The notes below the pieces were generated by a model that was not told where the DNA came from, ran no database searches, and worked only from the letters and a program-made list of their open reading frames with translations. The position numbers were made by a program, and so were the translations under genes. From assembly GCA_018336195.1 (NCBI GenBank), contig JAGXQV010000166.1, forward strand, positions 1 to 63,645: a stretch of 63,645 bases of DNA. The letters run 5' to 3'. The DNA comes from Sulfuricella sp. GTDB lineage: Bacteria; Pseudomonadota; Gammaproteobacteria; Burkholderiales; Sulfuricellaceae. Below, in pieces: positions 16,190 to 25,400 of this stretch. Position 1 is the first letter of the stretch, and each line of letters opens with the position of its first letter.

Positions 16190-17105
16190 GCTTGGCGCGG
16201 TAAAGCTGGGTATCGGCCAATTGGATCAAGGCCGCCGGCGTCGAAGCGTCGGCATTTGTCGCCTGCCCAATGGATACGGTGATGCCGGGAAGCAAGCTGC
16301 CGTCGGAGGACGAGATTTCCATCTGTTCGGTGGCTTGGCGAACTCTTTGCGCGACTGCCATCGCCAACTCACGGTTGGTATTCGGCAGCAGGATGAGGAA
16401 TTCCTCGCCGCCGTAGCGGGTCGCGAAATCATACGGACGCAAGCTGGTTTTCAGCACTTTGCCCACGGCCACCAGTGCCTGGTCGCCCGCCAGATGGCCG
16501 TTGCCGTCGTTATATTTCTTGAAATTGTCCACGTCGAGCAGGAGCACGGACAGCGGCTGTTCGCACTGGCCGGCCTGAATCAGCAGCCGTCCGAAGGCAT
16601 TGTCCAGCCAGCGCCGGTTGAAGAGGCCGGTCAGCCTATCGACGTTCGCATGGTCGGTCAGCTCCCAAATTTGCAGACGATCCTTGATGATGCGCTCGGT
16701 GTTGGTCTTCATCCAGCGCGTCATCATCTGGAGCAGATTGCGGACCACGGGATTGTTCTCGCCTATCAGGCGCAGGATCAGGTCGCGGTGGATGGGGAAT
16801 ACCCGGCTTTGCTCCTTCGCAATCACATAAGCCGAGGGAAATGTGCCGTCGATGATCGAGATTTCACCGACGGAAGCCCCCTCGGCAAGCTCCCGGATCG
16901 GGGGGGAATCCGGTGTCTCGAAATGGACCGCGAGGGTACCGGAAAGCAGCAGATAGACATGCCGGTTGTCCTGGTCGGGCGCCAGTAGAATCTCCCCAAC
17001 GGCCAATTCGCGCGGTTCGGCATGTGCACGCAATTGCATAAGTATTTCATCCGGGATACCCCGGAGGAGATCGGTATGCGTCAATTCATTCGCGACCAGG
17101 GTCAT
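16164..17105 (-). CDS. Diguanylate cyclase with N-terminal CNB-like domain
   Basis: 313 residues: a CNB-fold domain at about 5-125, a linker helix, and a GGDEF domain at about 155-313 with active-site GGEEF at 232-236 and the inhibitory I-site RPYD at 223-226. An active, product-inhibited c-di-GMP synthase is expected. In the CNB domain the cassette reads VGEISIIDGTFPSAYV: the Arg that normally holds the cyclic phosphate is absent, so ligand binding may be altered or lost. It is soluble, with no membrane segment. GGAGAATT lies upstream of the ATG, and it is followed by the overlapping HD gene. Confidence 0.9.
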   Translation of the reverse strand: MTLVANELTHTDLLRGIPDEILMQLRAHAEPRELAVGEILLAPDQDNRHVYLLLSGTLAVHFETPDSPPIRELAEGASVGEISIIDGTFPSAYVIAKEQSRVFPIHRDLILRLIGENNPVVRNLLQMMTRWMKTNTERIIKDRLQIWELTDHANVDRLTGLFNRRWLDNAFGRLLIQAGQCEQPLSVLLLDVDNFKKYNDGNGHLAGDQALVAVGKVLKTSLRPYDFATRYGGEEFLILLPNTNRELAMAVAQRVRQATEQMEISSSDGSLLPGITVSIGQATNADASTPAALIQLADTQLYRAKHDGRNCVR

Positions 17106-17131
17106 GTCAATTCTCCAAAGTTAAGGCCAAG

Positions 17132-17280
17132 GTAAGTGAAAGGCAAAAACAGTTTTGAATGTTTAGTGTTGAGTGTTTAGTTGATGTCGCCGCGCAAAGC
17201 GCGTCGGATTTGAATCAGGCTAAGAGCGCATTCCACAACTCAACACTAAACACTCAAAACCAAAAACTGCTTTTACTTAA
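17132..17280 (+). repeat. Palindromic dispersed repeat, family 1, copy 3
   Basis: Starts GTGAAAGGCAAAAACAGTTT and ends AAAACCAAAAACTGCTTTTA, nearly identical to the copy at 12810. It lies directly upstream of the CNB-GGDEF gene and downstream of the solute-binding-protein gene, so it separates those two minus-strand transcription units. Confidence 0.88.
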
Positions 17281-17310
17281 CTGCTTTTGGACGGGCTGCG
17301 TTTTTCAGGA

Positions 17311-18102
17311 TCATTCGCTCGTCGCGCCATCCGTCCGCCGGCGGTCAATCAACGGCCAATCGCGCACGAGATCCGCCAGGCCATTCTGGTTGAGTATGGC
17401 GGCCCAGACCGGCCCCTTCTTGAACGAGTCCATATGCACATTGAAATCCCTGACTTCATCCGCGCTGAACGACTTTTTGGAGAAAGCCGCGATCAACGGC
17501 ACCCGGTCGACGGCGATGGGCAGGATGTCGAGCTTGGAAATCATGCCTTCCGTGCGCAACACGTTGATTTCGGTCACGCTGGAAATCAGGATCCCGTCCA
17601 CCTCGCCGAACAGCAAGGCGCGAATCATTTCGCCTTCCGAGCGATACCTGGCGATAGTCACGCCTTGATCGCCATCCAGCATGGGGTAGCGGAATCCGAC
17701 GCGCGCGCCGATTTTCCTGCCGTATAGATCGGCAATCCGGGCCAAAGGAAAAGTCTTGTTGCGCAGAACCGCCACCACGCTGTATTCGGTCAGGATCGGC
17801 GCGGAAAACCAGACGCGCTCCTGGTCGCGGGCCAGCGGCACGATCGCCGTGCCCACGTCGAGCTTGCCTTCTTCGAGCGAATTGAGGGCGACGCTGGTGG
17901 GAATCAAAAGATACGCCGGAGTTTTGCCCATCTCGCGCAGCACGGCATCCACCGCCCGGATGAATACCCCGCGCGGAACGCCCTTGTCCAGCGTGGACAG
18001 GACGTTGCCCGGAACCGCCACGAAGGTCGGCCCCGCCGCCGACGGCAGCGCGCAGGCGCAAAGCCCGGCGATGGCGGAACAGACGATCAAGAATTGCTTC
18101 AT
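17311..18102 (-). CDS. Periplasmic solute-binding protein, SBP_bac_3-like
   Basis: 263 residues: signal peptide (FLIVCSAIAGLCACALPSAA) and a two-lobed type II periplasmic binding fold (KGVPRGVFIRAVDAVLREMG, LEEGKLDVGTAIVP, FSAPILTEYSVVAVLR, IADLYGRKIGARVGFRYP). The start is ATG at 18102, with AAGGA 7 bases upstream; the longer open frame upstream is overlap with the pentapeptide gene. No ABC permease or ATPase lies nearby, so it probably serves as an isolated ligand sensor rather than a transporter component. It is the last gene of the run with the secretin and pentapeptide-repeat genes (17-base gap). Confidence 0.75.
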   Translation of the reverse strand: MKQFLIVCSAIAGLCACALPSAAGPTFVAVPGNVLSTLDKGVPRGVFIRAVDAVLREMGKTPAYLLIPTSVALNSLEEGKLDVGTAIVPLARDQERVWFSAPILTEYSVVAVLRNKTFPLARIADLYGRKIGARVGFRYPMLDGDQGVTIARYRSEGEMIRALLFGEVDGILISSVTEINVLRTEGMISKLDILPIAVDRVPLIAAFSKKSFSADEVRDFNVHMDSFKKGPVWAAILNQNGLADLVRDWPLIDRRRTDGATSE

Positions 18103-18119
18103 GTTGTTTCCTTCGAACG

Positions 18120-19121
18120 CTAGAGTGCGAGCCGCGATGGGCGTTGCGGCCGGCCATCGCCATTCCCGGCGGACTCGGGCACTTCCTCGGCACAGGTCGC
18201 CATCCGGCCGTCGGGCATGGAGGACGCGCAGAAATCGACGGCGGTGAATTCCGGGCGCCTCACGGGCGGAACCGCTGTTTTTTCCGCGACCGGCTGGACT
18301 TCGTCGCCATGGCATTTTCCGGCCTGACCGTCGGGCAAGGTTGCGCCGCAGAGATTGGCGCCGATGAAGACCGCGTTGCGGATGATCGCGCCGGAAAAAT
18401 TCGCCTTGCCGAGGTTGGCTCCCTGGAAGGTCACCGCATCGATGACGGTATTGCGGAAATCCGCACCGCTCAGATCGGTCATGCGGAAATTGGCGTGGCT
18501 GATGTAGGTGGAGGTAAACACCGTTCCCCTCATGATGCTGCCCGCCAGGTTGGCATTGGCGAAATCCGCTCCCTGCATGTTGGCGCGCGTCAGGATCGCC
18601 CCTTGCAAATCGGTGCCGCGCAAGCGCGCCCCGGAAAGATCGGCCTGGGTCAAATCGGCGTTGCGCAGGATCGCGTCGTTGAGGCGCGCTTCCGAGAGGT
18701 CGGCATCGTTCAAGGTGGCGGTCAACAAATCCGCCTCACTCAGGTCGCTCTTGGTCAGGTTGCTGCGGGTTAGATTGGCCATGCGCAGGTTGGCCTTGCG
18801 GAAGGTCGAACGATACATGGCGGCGTCTTGCAGCGAGGCCTGGGACAAATCCACCTCGTCGAAATCCGCCCACTCCATGCGTGCGTGGCTCAGGTTGGCG
18901 GCCTGGAAATTGCCGCCCTTGAATACCGACCACGACAGGTTGGCGCCGAACAGGTAGGAGCCGCGAAAGTTGACGCCGGGCTTGCTCACGCCGCTCAAGT
19001 CCACGTAGCGCTGATTGGAGAAGGCGCTACCGTCGATGCGGCTGCGCACGTCCGCCAACGCGGAACCCAGGCTTCCCGCGACCACGGACGCCAGGACGAT
19101 AAAGCTGAGGAATTTCGACAT
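18120..19121 (-). CDS. Exported pentapeptide-repeat protein
   Basis: 333 residues: signal peptide (FIVLASVVAGSLGSALA), then about 40 pentapeptide units of the A(D/N)Lxx type from residue 45 to about 275 (NLTRSNLTKSDLSEADL, ADLTQADLSGARLRGTDL), which form a right-handed quadrilateral beta-helix. A C-terminal tail of about 60 residues has two Cys-containing PDG motifs (LPDGQAGKC, MPDGRMATC) and a proline-rich spacer. The periplasmic location inferred from the signal peptide is unusual, since most pentapeptide proteins are cytosolic. It lies 15 bases after the secretin stop and is probably in the same operon. Confidence 0.85.
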   Translation of the reverse strand: MSKFLSFIVLASVVAGSLGSALADVRSRIDGSAFSNQRYVDLSGVSKPGVNFRGSYLFGANLSWSVFKGGNFQAANLSHARMEWADFDEVDLSQASLQDAAMYRSTFRKANLRMANLTRSNLTKSDLSEADLLTATLNDADLSEARLNDAILRNADLTQADLSGARLRGTDLQGAILTRANMQGADFANANLAGSIMRGTVFTSTYISHANFRMTDLSGADFRNTVIDAVTFQGANLGKANFSGAIIRNAVFIGANLCGATLPDGQAGKCHGDEVQPVAEKTAVPPVRRPEFTAVDFCASSMPDGRMATCAEEVPESAGNGDGRPQRPSRLAL

Positions 19122-19136
19122 GATTCGCGCTATCCG

Positions 19137-20990
19137 TCAGTAATAAAGAAAATCGCTGAGCAGCTTCAGGCGATCCTTGAGCGTTCGCATGTCGGACCAG
19201 CTTTCCAGCGTCACGTCGCCGGTGCGGAATTCGCGGTACAGGCTGTTTTCCTGCATGTGATGGAAGATCGACGCCCAGTTTGGATAGGGCTTGAACCAGT
19301 CGCCATAGCGGGCGCGCAGACTGGCAATCGGGCGATCTTCCTCGGACAGGGTTTTCTCGTACTCCTGGCGCGCTTTTTCGGTTTGATAGATATATTGCGC
19401 GGGGCGCGGCGTAATCAGGATCAGCACGGATTTCTGCACATCGGTGGTGGTGGCGCGGGAAAACAGGTATTGCACGCCCGGAATATCCTGCAACAAGGGC
19501 ACGCCGTCGCGCGTGATGTCCGCCTCTTTTTCGCTCAATCCGCCCATAATCAGGGTCTCGCCGAAGCGCATCACCACGTTTGCCGTCACCTGGCTCTTGG
19601 AGGTTTCCAGTTTGAACTGGTAATTGTTGTCCGCCGAGGGGGTCTTGATGAACGAACGTTGCGCCGCGACCAACATGCTGACCTGCCCGCCCTCGATGAA
19701 CACCGGCGTTACCGCCAGCTTGATGCCGATATCCTTCTGGATGCTGACCGGCGCGGCGGCGCTGTTCCCGCCGGGTGCCACCGCCGCGTTCAACTCGATG
19801 CCGTAGAAAAATTCCGAAAGCCGGCCCGAGGTGGCCACCAGGGTGGGGCGCGCCAGGATTTCGTTGCGCTGGACGTTGGAGTTGGCGATGTTCAGCGAAT
19901 AGGTTATCGCCGGAATCGAGAGAACGCGCGTGATCGATTGGGTGTCGGCCAGCGAGCCGCTGGTGTTGACGTTGGAGATCGACTTGCTGAAGGCCGCCGC
20001 CGTACTCGAACCGAACTGGAGTTGCAGGGCGTTGAGCAAATTGAGACCCCGGGCCGTGGTCAGGGTTTCCTCCGTGGCGATCATCACCACATCGACCACG
20101 ACCATGCGGTTTTCCGTACCCGGCGCGGTGGTCGGCAATAGCGCTTGCGGTGTCGCAGCGGCGTCGGGGTGGGAATTGAACGACAAGTTGGAGGGGTTTT
20201 GCACGATGCTGCCAAAAGGCACGCCGTCGGTCTTGAGCAAGCCTTCCTGCTGCCGGTAAAAGCCCGCCCAGTCGTCCAAGCGTCGCGCCACGTAATCGGC
20301 CCGCTGCGTGCCGCCCAGTTCCTTCAAGCGTTCCAGGTAGGCCCCGGCACGGTCGTTCTTGCCGACTGCGGCCATAATCAGCGCGGCATTGCGCAGCTCG
20401 TTCTGCGAACGAATTTTTCCCTGCTTTTCCAGCACGTCGATGCTGCCGGCGGCGAGATCCGGGTAACCCGAGCGGTACGCCGCATAGGCAAAGGCGCTCA
20501 GCAACGCGGGATCATCGTGGCGAAACAGCAGCGCTTCCGCGAGGTGCTGGCGCGCCTTGTCGAACTTGCCCATATCCAGGGCCAGTTGCCCGGAAAAATA
20601 CTGGGCCAGCCAGTTGCTCGGGTCGAACTGCACGGCCAATTGGTAGCCCTGTTCCGCCAGTTCGAAGGAAGCGTTGGTGCCCCGATGAGCTTGCAGGTGA
20701 TACACCAGCCCGTTAATCAAGTGGTAGTAGGAGCGGTCGGTGCGCATTTTCAGCGCCGCGTTGATCTTGGCCGAGGCTTTGTCCAGATTGCCTTCGACAA
20801 TCAGTTGCAGTGCTTCCGAGGCCATCCGGTCCGACTCGGAAACCAGCGGCGTTGCCGAAGCGGCGCCCGCGAAGGTGCCGGGCGGGTCATTGAAAGCCGC
20901 GTACTCATCGGCGGCCAGCGTCGACGGGTTGAAGCTTGCCAGGGATAGGGCGGCGACGAGGAGCCGGATGCGTTTCATCGTTTGAACCAT
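19137..20990 (-). CDS. TPR-containing secretin-family outer-membrane protein
   Basis: 617 residues: signal peptide (RLLVAALSLASFNPSTLA), TPR-like helices at about 50-230 (NLDKASAKINAALKMRTD, GKFDKARQHLAEALLF), and a C-terminal secretin domain at about 290-540 with the signature GGLSEKEADITRDGVPLLQ, IPGVQYLFSR, and KSVLILITPRP. Secretins form multimeric outer-membrane gates. The usual N0/N1 modules are replaced by TPR, and no secretion ATPase, pseudopilin or inner-membrane platform gene lies in this window. The ATG at 20990 was taken; ATG 20978 is equally possible. It is preceded by the YHYH gene and followed by the pentapeptide gene, suggesting a dedicated export or display unit. Confidence 0.85.
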   Translation of the reverse strand: MVQTMKRIRLLVAALSLASFNPSTLAADEYAAFNDPPGTFAGAASATPLVSESDRMASEALQLIVEGNLDKASAKINAALKMRTDRSYYHLINGLVYHLQAHRGTNASFELAEQGYQLAVQFDPSNWLAQYFSGQLALDMGKFDKARQHLAEALLFRHDDPALLSAFAYAAYRSGYPDLAAGSIDVLEKQGKIRSQNELRNAALIMAAVGKNDRAGAYLERLKELGGTQRADYVARRLDDWAGFYRQQEGLLKTDGVPFGSIVQNPSNLSFNSHPDAAATPQALLPTTAPGTENRMVVVDVVMIATEETLTTARGLNLLNALQLQFGSSTAAAFSKSISNVNTSGSLADTQSITRVLSIPAITYSLNIANSNVQRNEILARPTLVATSGRLSEFFYGIELNAAVAPGGNSAAAPVSIQKDIGIKLAVTPVFIEGGQVSMLVAAQRSFIKTPSADNNYQFKLETSKSQVTANVVMRFGETLIMGGLSEKEADITRDGVPLLQDIPGVQYLFSRATTTDVQKSVLILITPRPAQYIYQTEKARQEYEKTLSEEDRPIASLRARYGDWFKPYPNWASIFHHMQENSLYREFRTGDVTLESWSDMRTLKDRLKLLSDFLYY

Positions 20991-21058
20991 TAATATAATT
21001 TTCGCCCGGAGATAATCCGGGTGCTCCCCTTGATTTCCCAAGGCGCGAAACGCCCTAT

Positions 21059-22156
21059 TTATTCGGCGCCATCGAAAGCGACTACCGTATGGTAGAACCC
21101 TTGATTATTGGTCGGCGACCCCGTGGAACCATCGGCAACCCCGATCAAGCAGCGGGGAATCATCGGGAAATTGGGGGTGAGGTAATAAGCGTAAGCCGCC
21201 ATGGTCTTGCCATCCAGAAGAGTGATGGCGGGGTTGGTGTTTGCTGCTTCGTTACACAGCCCCAGGGCCGAGGTGGAAGTCCCGTAGCCGCTGGGTCCGG
21301 TGTAGGTAAAATCCGCGAAGGTCTTGCTGGTGGGCATCGTGAAGGTGGTACCCGAGCTTACCAGCCGCGACATGTCCATCGAAAAATTCCCCAGGCTGGT
21401 GTAGCCGGTGACGGTCGGGCGGCCCGAACCCGCAGCGGTGACCACCGCGTAACTCGCGAAAATCCCGCCTTGCACGATGATCGGATAGCCGTCGCGGGCG
21501 AAGCCGACGATGGTCGTCTTGCTGATGTGGGCGAAAGGGGTGGCATCGGCGGTGCTGGTCGGGTCGCAGGTAAAGGCGGAGCTGCCGCCACTCGTCGTCA
21601 CGATGCCGCAGGTGATGCCGTGGTAATGGTAAGCGCCGTCCGATTGGCTATGGCCGTTATGCACGTCGAAGCCCAAGCGCTTGGCCGTGTACGCCGAAGT
21701 TTTGGTTTTCGGGTCGGTTTGGAGGCGCGCTTCCACGCGGTAACTACAGGTGTTGACGGTGGAGCGCGCCGAATCCGTTCCGCAGTAGCTGGTCAAGGGG
21801 TCGAAGGGAACGCCGTCGAGCGCCACGCCAAAATCGTTGGACAGCCCTACCGGAGTGTACTTGGGTGCCGCGGAAGTGCCGGCCAGGGCGGGCGTTACCG
21901 GGATATAGTAGGTGTAGCTCTTGGCGGACGGGGTGTGGGTGTAGCTGACGCCCGGCGGAAACGCGGCGCTACCGCCGCTGCCGTAATAGGGCACCCCGTC
22001 GGACGTCAGTTTTTTGACGACCACGTCGCTGCCGTTGATCTTGATGGTCGAAGTGCCATCCCAAATCGTGGCTGCGCCATAAGCGGCCTGGCTCACCGCC
22101 AACCCGATCGCCACGTTGGAAATCAAGCCTTTGATTGCGTTTTTCCGAGACATCAT
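21059..22156 (-). CDS. Secreted YHYH-domain protein (second paralogue)
   Basis: 365 residues: signal peptide ending SQAAYGAA, YHYH motif GAYHYHGITCG near residue 175, and the same flanking motifs as the first paralogue (LGFDVHNGHSQSDG, IVGFARDGYPII, LTPNFPMIPRCLIG). The start is ATG at 22156 with AGGAAG 6-7 bases upstream. It is 68 bases upstream of the secretin gene on the same strand, so it may be the first gene of a YHYH-secretin-pentapeptide-SBP operon. Function unknown; the conserved His and Cys suggest a metal site. Confidence 0.85.
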   Translation of the reverse strand: MMSRKNAIKGLISNVAIGLAVSQAAYGAATIWDGTSTIKINGSDVVVKKLTSDGVPYYGSGGSAAFPPGVSYTHTPSAKSYTYYIPVTPALAGTSAAPKYTPVGLSNDFGVALDGVPFDPLTSYCGTDSARSTVNTCSYRVEARLQTDPKTKTSAYTAKRLGFDVHNGHSQSDGAYHYHGITCGIVTTSGGSSAFTCDPTSTADATPFAHISKTTIVGFARDGYPIIVQGGIFASYAVVTAAGSGRPTVTGYTSLGNFSMDMSRLVSSGTTFTMPTSKTFADFTYTGPSGYGTSTSALGLCNEAANTNPAITLLDGKTMAAYAYYLTPNFPMIPRCLIGVADGSTGSPTNNQGFYHTVVAFDGAE

Positions 22157-22225
22157 GAATGTTCTTCCTAAACAGTTTGTGAGGGGCGGAAATTTTCGAC
22201 GCCGCCGTTGAAGTGCCGTGGGCAC

Positions 22226-22366
22226 TAAGTAATGGCAGTTCTTAGTTTTGAGTGTTTAGTGTTGAGTTGTGGAATGCGCTTCGCGCCTGATTGAAATCCG
22301 ACGCGCTTTGCGCGGCGACATCAACTCAACACTAAACATTTAAAACTGTTTTTGCCTTTCACTTAT
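22226..22366 (-). repeat. Palindromic dispersed repeat, family 1, copy 4
   Basis: Contains GTTTTGAGTGTTTAGTGTTG, the core CCGACGCGCTTTGCGCGGCG and the arm CAACACTAAACATTTAAAAC, in the same orientation as the 6.7 kb copy. It lies in the divergent spacer between the second YHYH gene and the MscS fusion gene, where both promoters should be. Confidence 0.88.
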
Positions 22367-22489
22367 CAACGCTGCCCATCGTATACACATGGGCACGCCG
22401 AAGGCTGACATTCGCTGACATTGCGCGGGGGGCCGCAACCTATCGGGTAAGATGGCTCATCTGCGTATCGCCCCAAAAGGAATAATTAC

Positions 22490-25400
22490 ATGTCGAGCAG
22501 CAGCTTCCCGCGCCGCTGGGTTTTCGCCGCCCTTGGCGTCCTGGCGCTATCCGTGGGAGCGTGGGTCGTCGCACATTGGGGCGCCGAAAATCAGAAAAAC
22601 TTGCCGGGCGTCGCCATCGCCCTGGCCGCGCCGCTCTCCGGCCCTTCGGCGCGGGTCGGCGCGGAGATGGAGGCGGCGGTGCGTGCCGTGCTCGATGACG
22701 TCAACGCCAACGGCGGCGTGGCGGGCAAGCGGATCGAATTGAAGGTTTTCGACGATGGCGGCGACCCTGGGACTGCCGCCAAAATCGCGGCCCAAATCGC
22801 CGCCTCCCCGGATATCGTCGCCGTGGTGGGCCATTCCCTGAGCAGCACTTCGCTGGCGGCGGCACCGGCCTACCAGGCCGCCGGGCTGGCCGCGATCACC
22901 CCGGCGGCGACGAATCCGCGCCTCACCGAAAAACACGCCAACTACTTCAGTTCGATTTATTCGGATCGGGTGCAGGGCCGCTTCATGGCGGACTATGCGC
23001 ATCTCGCCCTGACCGCCCGGACGGCGGTGGCGGTCGTGGCGCCGGGCGAATACGCCGAGGATCTGTCGCACGCCTTCCAGGAACAGGCAAACCGGCTGGG
23101 CATGGACGTGCGGCAGCCGCTCAGGGTTACCGCGTCCGCGCTGAATAGCGCGGAGGGCATCCGCGCCCTGGTCGACAAGCTGCGCGCCACGCCGGTTGCG
23201 CTGATCGCCCTTTTCGCGGATCAGGACAGCGCGTTCCAGATCGTCCGCGCACTCCGGGAAGGCGGCATTGTGTCGCCCATCCTGGGGCCGGATTCGATCG
23301 GTTCAAAAAGCTTCGCGGCGCGCTTCGCCGATTTGCCCACGGAAATCGAGCGGCCCGGCTTTTACCTCGCCAATCTTTTCGTGTCGGCACCCTTTATCGC
23401 CGACGTTTCCAACCTCGAAGCGCGCCGCCTGATGCAGCGCATCGAGCACAAGCTGGGGGCGCTGGAAAACTGGGTGGCACCCTATGCCTACGATGCCGCC
23501 AAGGTGATCGTGGCCGCGTTGCGGCGCAGCGGAAACGACGCTTTGCGCCACAGCGTGCTCGCCAATCTGCAACGCATGAAAGGGAGTGGAGATACGCTCG
23601 ACGGTGCCGTCGGGCCGATTCATTTCAACGCGGGCGGCGCGGCGGAACGCCCCGTGACGATAGGGGTGTTCCAGGGCGGGCTGGTCTCCTCGCTCCAGCA
23701 ACTCCAGCTCGACCCCGTGGACCCGAACGCGGCGCCCAAGCTGAAAAGCATCGTCTACGCGGGTATCCAGCCGAAAAGCTTCAGCGAAATCGATGTGCAT
23801 TCCGGCGAAGCCAACATCGCGTTCGATATCTGGTTCCGCTACCAAGGCGAACTGGATTTGGGCGAGATCGAATTCGACAATGCGCTCAAGCCGGTTCGCC
23901 TGGCGAAAGCGGACTACGAAACCGCCTGGAACGGCATACAGTACAAGCGCTTCAGCGTATCCGAGCGCTTCAAGCTCAATTTTCTCGGCCCCCCCAGGCT
24001 GTATCCGCACCAGATGTTGCAAATCGTGCTGCATCAGCGTTTGAACCGGGACAAGGACGTGGCCCTGGTGCCCGATACGCTGGGCTTGCCGTTCACGGCG
24101 GGAACGAAATTCGCCGGATATCTGATGGAAAACCTCAAGGAGGGCGGCGGCTGGCGGCTCGCGACCGCCGCGCTGGAGTCCCATGTCCAGTACAAGCCGA
24201 CCTTGGGCGATCCGCAATTTCTCGCTTCGCAATCCGCGATGCGCCAGCAGGCCGGATTCGTGTTTTCCGGGGAAATCGCCCCGGACGCGCTGGTCTTGCG
24301 CAGGCGCCTGGATTTCGACTATGTCGGTGTTATCGTGCCGTTTTTCGGGCTGGCGCTCGTGGCGCTCTACCTGGCGCGGCGCCGCCCGGCACTCGCCGGC
24401 AATCCCCGCTACGTGTTCCTGGCTTACCTGGTGCTGGTGCTTGCCACGCTCTTCACCACCGAGTCCGCGTTGATGAGGCAGTTGGCGGTCAGCGAAAACC
24501 GCTCGCTGATCGGCCCCGCCCTGATCCTTTTCGACTGCCTGTGGTGGTTCGTCCCGGCATGGCTGCTGAACATGGCGATCAACCGCTTCGTCTGGGTTCC
24601 GCTCGAAGCGGCGACCCGCCAAACCGTGCCGCAGGTGGTCAAGCATTTCATCACTTTCCTGATTTTCGCGCTGACCTTCTTCGGCATCGTCGCGTTCGTC
24701 TTCGACCGCCAGATCACCAGCCTGCTGGCGACCTCCGGCCTGGTCGCGATGATTATCGGGCTGGCCATCCAGATGAACATTTCCCACATTTTTTCCGGCA
24801 TCGCGCTGAACATCGAAAGGCCGTTTCGCACCGGCGACTGGATAAAAATCGGCGATTGGCCGGTCGGCAAGGTGGTCGATATTTCGTGGCGCTCGACCAA
24901 GCTGGAAACCTTCGGCAACACCCTGGTCAGCATCCCCAATTCCAAAGCGGCGGAGAACCGCATCGAGAACTTCACCTACCCGAATATCGCCTATCGCATT
25001 TTCGTCACCCTGCACTTCGACCTGGAGCACGACCCGGAGCGCCTCACCAAGTTGATCTACGACGCCATCCGCATCGTCAAAAGCGTCGATGGCCGGGAGC
25101 GTATCGACTTCATCAGCGTTGAACACAACGAGGTTGACGAGGATGGGCAACAGTTTCTCATCACCTTCGATTGCGTCAACCGGATACTCCAAAATGCCCA
25201 GAAACACGCGGTGCTGGTCAGCATATACAAGATGCTGGCGCGCTTCGGCGTTCACCCGGTTTCAAGCAACGAGAAAATTCACGGCACCGGGATCAAGACC
25301 CTGGAAAGCCTGCTGAACCGCATCGAGATTTTCGCGCCGCTCGGCGAACAAGGCCGCGCCGAACTGCTGCGCCATGCCCGTCCGCTCGAATTCGGGGGTG

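Noticed and set aside
23303..25255. 650-codon minus-strand frame opposite the MscS fusion
   Set aside because: Composition and lack of family motifs show an antisense shadow of the real gene.
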